Shown here: positions 61,311 through 64,000 of the stretch, piece by piece
Layout: the number at the start of each line of letters is the position of its first letter
Position numbering within the stretch: position 1 is the stretch's first letter
Notes under the pieces: generated by a model
Databases searched by the model: none
What the model was told of the DNA's origin: nothing
The model's input: the letters and a program-made list of their open reading frames with translations, nothing else
Program-made: the position numbers and the translations under genes
Source of the DNA: Mucilaginibacter sp. 44-25
GTDB taxonomy: Bacteria; Bacteroidota; Bacteroidia; Sphingobacteriales; Sphingobacteriaceae
DNA: 64,000 nt
Reading direction: 5' to 3'
Assembly (NCBI GenBank): GCA_001898335.1
Contig: MKTS01000001.1
Location: 62,001 to 126,000, forward strand

Positions 61311-61700
61311 ATGCTGAAGCTGAACAGGATACATCACGTTGCGATAATCTGTTCAGACTATGAACGCTCTAAGCGGTTTTATACCGAAATTTTAGGTTTT
61401 ACAGTTCTTCAGGAAGTTTACCGCGAAGAACGCCAATCATACAAGCTTGATCTGGAAGTCAACGGACTTTACCAGATCGAGCTTTTTTCTTTTCCGGGGC
61501 CGCCTCCGCGCCCCTCGCGTCCGGAGGCTGTTGGCCTGCGCCATCTGGCTTTTGAGGTTGATGATCTGGATAAGGCTGTCGTTCATCTAAACGGCCATGC
61601 GGTAATAACAGAACCTATCCGGGTAGATGAAACTACCGGTAAACGCTTCACTTTCTTTACCGACCCGGATGGCTTACCGCTGGAGCTGTATGAAAAATAA
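61311..61700 (+). CDS. VOC/glyoxalase-fold metalloprotein
   Basis: The 129-residue protein has two beta-alpha-beta3 halves and four candidate metal ligands in the usual places: His9, Glu57, His78 and Glu125. This is the pattern of glyoxalase I and its YaeR-like relatives. Lactoylglutathione chemistry is unlikely without glutathione evidence; a metal-dependent lyase or isomerase is more neutral. It starts one base after purL, so translation is coupled, but a link to purine synthesis is unproven. It converges with the TPR gene with two bases between stops. Confidence 0.92.
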   Translation: MLKLNRIHHVAIICSDYERSKRFYTEILGFTVLQEVYREERQSYKLDLEVNGLYQIELFSFPGPPPRPSRPEAVGLRHLAFEVDDLDKAVVHLNGHAVITEPIRVDETTGKRFTFFTDPDGLPLELYEK

Positions 61701-61702
61701 TA

Positions 61703-62860
61703 TCAGTATATCCTCTGCCCGAGGGCGCCTATCCTGCTTTTACTGTAGTTAATGTAGGCTTTTTGCTTAGCTACATCGGGTTTGCCTGCCAGGTATTTGC
61801 GATAATATTTGATGGCGTTTTTCTTATCTTTTAAGTTCGTATCGTAAATATTTGCTATAGAATAATAAACTAAAGGATCTTCCGCAAATTGCAGGCTCTT
61901 TTGATAATTCTGCAAGGCATTTTTAAACTTCTTAAGTTTTTCATCACTATCGGCAATTTCGCTGTAGTAAGCACCCGCATTAGGGGTAATGCCATCCGTT
62001 AGCGCCTGTTTTAAGTAAAATATAGCCATAGGCTGATCTTTTATGGCTTTGTAGGTAAGCGCAGTATAGTAATATGACGACTCGTTTTGTGCTAACTTAG
62101 GTATAGATAAAAACGCGTCCAATGCGCACTCGTAACTTTTAATATTGTAATAAGCAACGCCCATTTTACTTAATACCAGGCCCGAGTTATCACCATTGGC
62201 TATTAGCTTAGTGCAGGTGTTAATGGTTTCGTTCCACTTTTTTTGTGTGTATTGCAATCGCATGAGGCTATTCAGCAGGATAATATTTTCCTGGTCGGCT
62301 TCAATAGCTTTGTTTAAGATCTGCTCCGCTTTTGGCGTAAGCTTAAGATTGATATACAGATTGCTCAGGTCTGATGCTATATCTGGTTCGGTAGGGTTAA
62401 GGGCATTAGCTTTTTGCAGATAATTGATTTCTGCCGGAAGATCATTCTTATCGGTACTTATCTTAGCTAATTGTTTATATACCAAAAAATTACTGGTATC
62501 CCGTTCAACTATCCGTTTATAGTATATCTCCGCTTTCGCGTTATTTCCACGCCTCATATTAATACCTGCAAGGCTAAACAATACACTTTTATTAGTTGAA
62601 TCGATATCATAAACGCGCTGATAGTATTTTTCGGCTTCGCTAAGTTTACCTGCCATGCTGGTAGTGTAGGCCAATTGCCCCAGAGCTTTTACGTTTTGAA
62701 TCGGCTCGGCATAACTCTGTTTCAAATAATCCGCTGCTTCGGCAAAGCGTTGGGTTTGATAATATTCGAGTAGTAATTCATCATTTATCTTAATAGCTTG
62801 CTGTGCGTTAACGCCTATGGAAATGAACAAAAGTGAGAGGGATAGGAGGTAATATTTCAT
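61703..62860 (-). CDS. Secreted TPR-repeat protein
   Basis: The 385-residue protein has a signal peptide (1-19) and about nine tetratricopeptide repeats covering nearly the whole mature chain, with regular Ala-x-x-Tyr, Gly-x-x-Tyr and Pro at helix ends. No further domain is visible, so it is likely a periplasmic scaffold. The 8-base dyad ATAACTAA-N4-TTAGTTAT at 62861-62880 lies immediately above its start. It is divergent from the DUF1080 gene. Confidence 0.92.
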   Translation of the reverse strand: MKYYLLSLSLLFISIGVNAQQAIKINDELLLEYYQTQRFAEAADYLKQSYAEPIQNVKALGQLAYTTSMAGKLSEAEKYYQRVYDIDSTNKSVLFSLAGINMRRGNNAKAEIYYKRIVERDTSNFLVYKQLAKISTDKNDLPAEINYLQKANALNPTEPDIASDLSNLYINLKLTPKAEQILNKAIEADQENIILLNSLMRLQYTQKKWNETINTCTKLIANGDNSGLVLSKMGVAYYNIKSYECALDAFLSIPKLAQNESSYYYTALTYKAIKDQPMAIFYLKQALTDGITPNAGAYYSEIADSDEKLKKFKNALQNYQKSLQFAEDPLVYYSIANIYDTNLKDKKNAIKYYRKYLAGKPDVAKQKAYINYSKSRIGALGQRIY

Positions 62861-62880
62861 ATAACTAATTTATTAGTTAT
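62861..62880. promoter_or_regulatory. Dyad between divergent TPR and DUF1080 genes
   Basis: Perfect 8-base arms ATAACTAA (62861-62868) and TTAGTTAT (62873-62880) with a 4-base centre. It directly touches the TPR start and could be a regulator site or an mRNA hairpin. Confidence 0.4.
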
Positions 62881-62929
62881 ACCTCTTAATTGCAAATGTT
62901 TTGTAGCTTTAACTACTCAATAACCAATT

Positions 62930-63895
62930 ATGAATAAACAATCACTCGTTAACAAATTTTTTAAAGGTACACTGGCTGTGCTATTTGCTGCATCAGCATG
63001 GACTACCGCACATGCGCAGGAAGTAAAGAAAGCACCGGATGTAATAGGCCGCTGGGATATTACCATGGAGAAGGACGGTAAGATGCAACCATCATGGCTG
63101 GAAGTACAAAAATCAGGTTTTCATACCATGATCGGCCGTTTTACCTATGCCTTTGGTAGCGCACGCCCTATTGCAGAAGTAAAATCGGAAAACGGGAAGT
63201 ACACGTTTTCTATACCACCACAATGGGAGCCGGGTACCCGTAATATGGATTTCGAATTTGAAGCGAATGGCGATGCCATAAAAGGCACCATGGTTTATAC
63301 TGATGGCAAAACATACAGCTTTACAGGTGTACGCGCGCCTGAATTACTGCCTACAAAAGCACCGGTTTGGGGTACTCCCGTAAAACTTTTCAATGGTAAA
63401 GATACTAAGGGCTGGCATACAGATGGCAAGAACCAGTGGGTGGTAGAGAATGGTATATTGCGCAGCAAACAATCAGGCGCTAACCTCATTACCGATCAAA
63501 AGTTTAAAAACTTTAAGCTGCACATCGAGTTCAGGTACCAGAGAGGCAGCAATAGCGGCGTTTACCTGCGTGGCCGTTACGAAACGCAGATCATTGATAC
63601 CAAAACAGGAGATCCTGAACCGCTGATGAACCAGTTTAGCTCTATCTATGGCTTTATGCAGCCTAACCGCATGATGGCTAAAAACGCCGGCGAATGGCAG
63701 TCGTACGACATTACTTTAGTTGGACGGGTAGTGACCATTGTTGCCAACGGTAAAGAGGTGATCTGCCAGCAGGTGATCCCGGGTATTACCGGCGGTGCCC
63801 TTGATAGTAACGAAGGTGAACCAGGCCCGCTAATGCTACAAGGCGACCATGGCCCTATCGACTACAGGAATATTGTAATAACACCGGCTAAGTAG
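62930..63895 (+). CDS. Secreted DUF1080 protein (3-keto-disaccharide hydrolase-like)
   Basis: The 321-residue protein has a signal peptide (about 1-29, ending Ala-His-Ala-Gln). The N-terminal region (35-130) is a separate beta-rich domain. The C-terminal domain (about 148-320) is DUF1080, concanavalin-like, with the family motifs Leu-Phe-Asn-Gly-Lys-Asp, Gly-Trp-His, Phe-Arg-Tyr-Gln-Arg-Gly-Ser-Asn-Ser-Gly-Val-Tyr-Leu-Arg-Gly and Pro-Leu-Met-Leu-Gln-Gly-Asp-His-Gly. Some members act on 3-keto-glucosides. No partner glycosidase or oxidoreductase is adjacent within the window. It ends in TAG, then a strong terminator. Confidence 0.92.
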   Translation: MNKQSLVNKFFKGTLAVLFAASAWTTAHAQEVKKAPDVIGRWDITMEKDGKMQPSWLEVQKSGFHTMIGRFTYAFGSARPIAEVKSENGKYTFSIPPQWEPGTRNMDFEFEANGDAIKGTMVYTDGKTYSFTGVRAPELLPTKAPVWGTPVKLFNGKDTKGWHTDGKNQWVVENGILRSKQSGANLITDQKFKNFKLHIEFRYQRGSNSGVYLRGRYETQIIDTKTGDPEPLMNQFSSIYGFMQPNRMMAKNAGEWQSYDITLVGRVVTIVANGKEVICQQVIPGITGGALDSNEGEPGPLMLQGDHGPIDYRNIVITPAK

Positions 63896-63906
63896 TAGTC
63901 GTAACC

Positions 63907-63947
63907 AAAAAACAAAGGCCTTGCTAAAAGCAAGGCCTTTGTTTTTT
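63907..63947 (+). terminator. Terminator after the DUF1080 gene
   Basis: 18-base arms (63907-63924 and 63930-63947) around a 5-base loop, with T-tract. Confidence 0.95.
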
Positions 63948-63956
63948 ATTAAACGA

Positions 63957-64000
63957 TGTCGTTGCGAGCGATAGCGTGGCAATCTCATAGAAAGGAAATA
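63957..64000. repeat. Start of a dispersed REP-like repeat
   Basis: The sequence TGTCGTTGCGAGCGATAGCG, then TGGCAATCTC, matches a repeat type I know to be scattered in intergenic regions of Bacteroidota genomes. It is cut by the right edge. Confidence 0.65.

Overview
The window looks like a chromosomal segment of a Bacteroidota species of the family Sphingobacteriaceae, most like Mucilaginibacter or Pedobacter. The grounds are a serine palmitoyltransferase very close to the one I remember from Sphingobacterium multivorum, a type III glutamine synthetase, Bacteroidota-only families (DUF5686, DUF4833, DUF3857, DUF4468, Oar-like TonB receptors), TAnnTTTG-type -7 boxes, and few Shine-Dalgarno sequences. 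I see no tRNA, rRNA, CRISPR array, transposase or prophage.

Bases 1-11106, almost all on the minus strand, form a lipid locus. In transcription order it holds serine palmitoyltransferase (spt), a GNAT-like acyltransferase candidate, myo-inositol-1-phosphate synthase, then a tight six-gene run: GtrA-like membrane protein, DUF5686 outer-membrane protein, CDP-alcohol phosphatidyltransferase, DUF4833 protein, fatty-acid 2-hydroxylase, and an AUR1-like PAP2 enzyme. Together they could make sphingoid base, inositol phosphate, an inositol phospholipid, and finally a 2-hydroxylated inositol phosphorylceramide. This is the most interesting system in the window. A truncated TPR protein precedes it at the left edge.

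Bases 11456-18260 hold an RND efflux operon (TolC, adaptor, pump) and an outer-membrane beta-barrel. Bases 18367-26406 hold an aspartate aminotransferase, a tight four-gene operon (CDF metal transporter, NUDIX, bioA, ferritin-like diiron protein), a REP-like repeat, a DUF4412-like protein, a ComEC channel and a MerR regulator. Bases 26551-33531 hold two overlapping DUF3857 genes and alaS, whose middle carries a strikingly AT-rich patch with an apparent insertion.

Bases 33586-44986 are mixed housekeeping and accessory genes: gatB, a TlpA-like lipoprotein, an OmpR-type regulator, a histone H1-like Lys/Ala-rich protein, an RluA-type pseudouridine synthase, a small repeat lipoprotein, a TPR sensor-like gene broken by one in-frame TAG, an Rrf2 regulator, a SelW-like protein, a carboxylesterase and lpdA. 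Bases 45308-63895 carry an Oar-like TonB receptor with an NHL-propeller lipoprotein, purM with a second membrane hydroxylase, a ClC channel, glnN divergent from a porin across a very AT-rich spacer, tonB, purL with a VOC protein, a TPR protein and a DUF1080 protein. The right edge begins another dispersed repeat.

Most convergent gene pairs are separated by strong bidirectional hairpin terminators. Five starts have a TAnnTTTG box 2-7 bases upstream, which predicts leaderless mRNAs.
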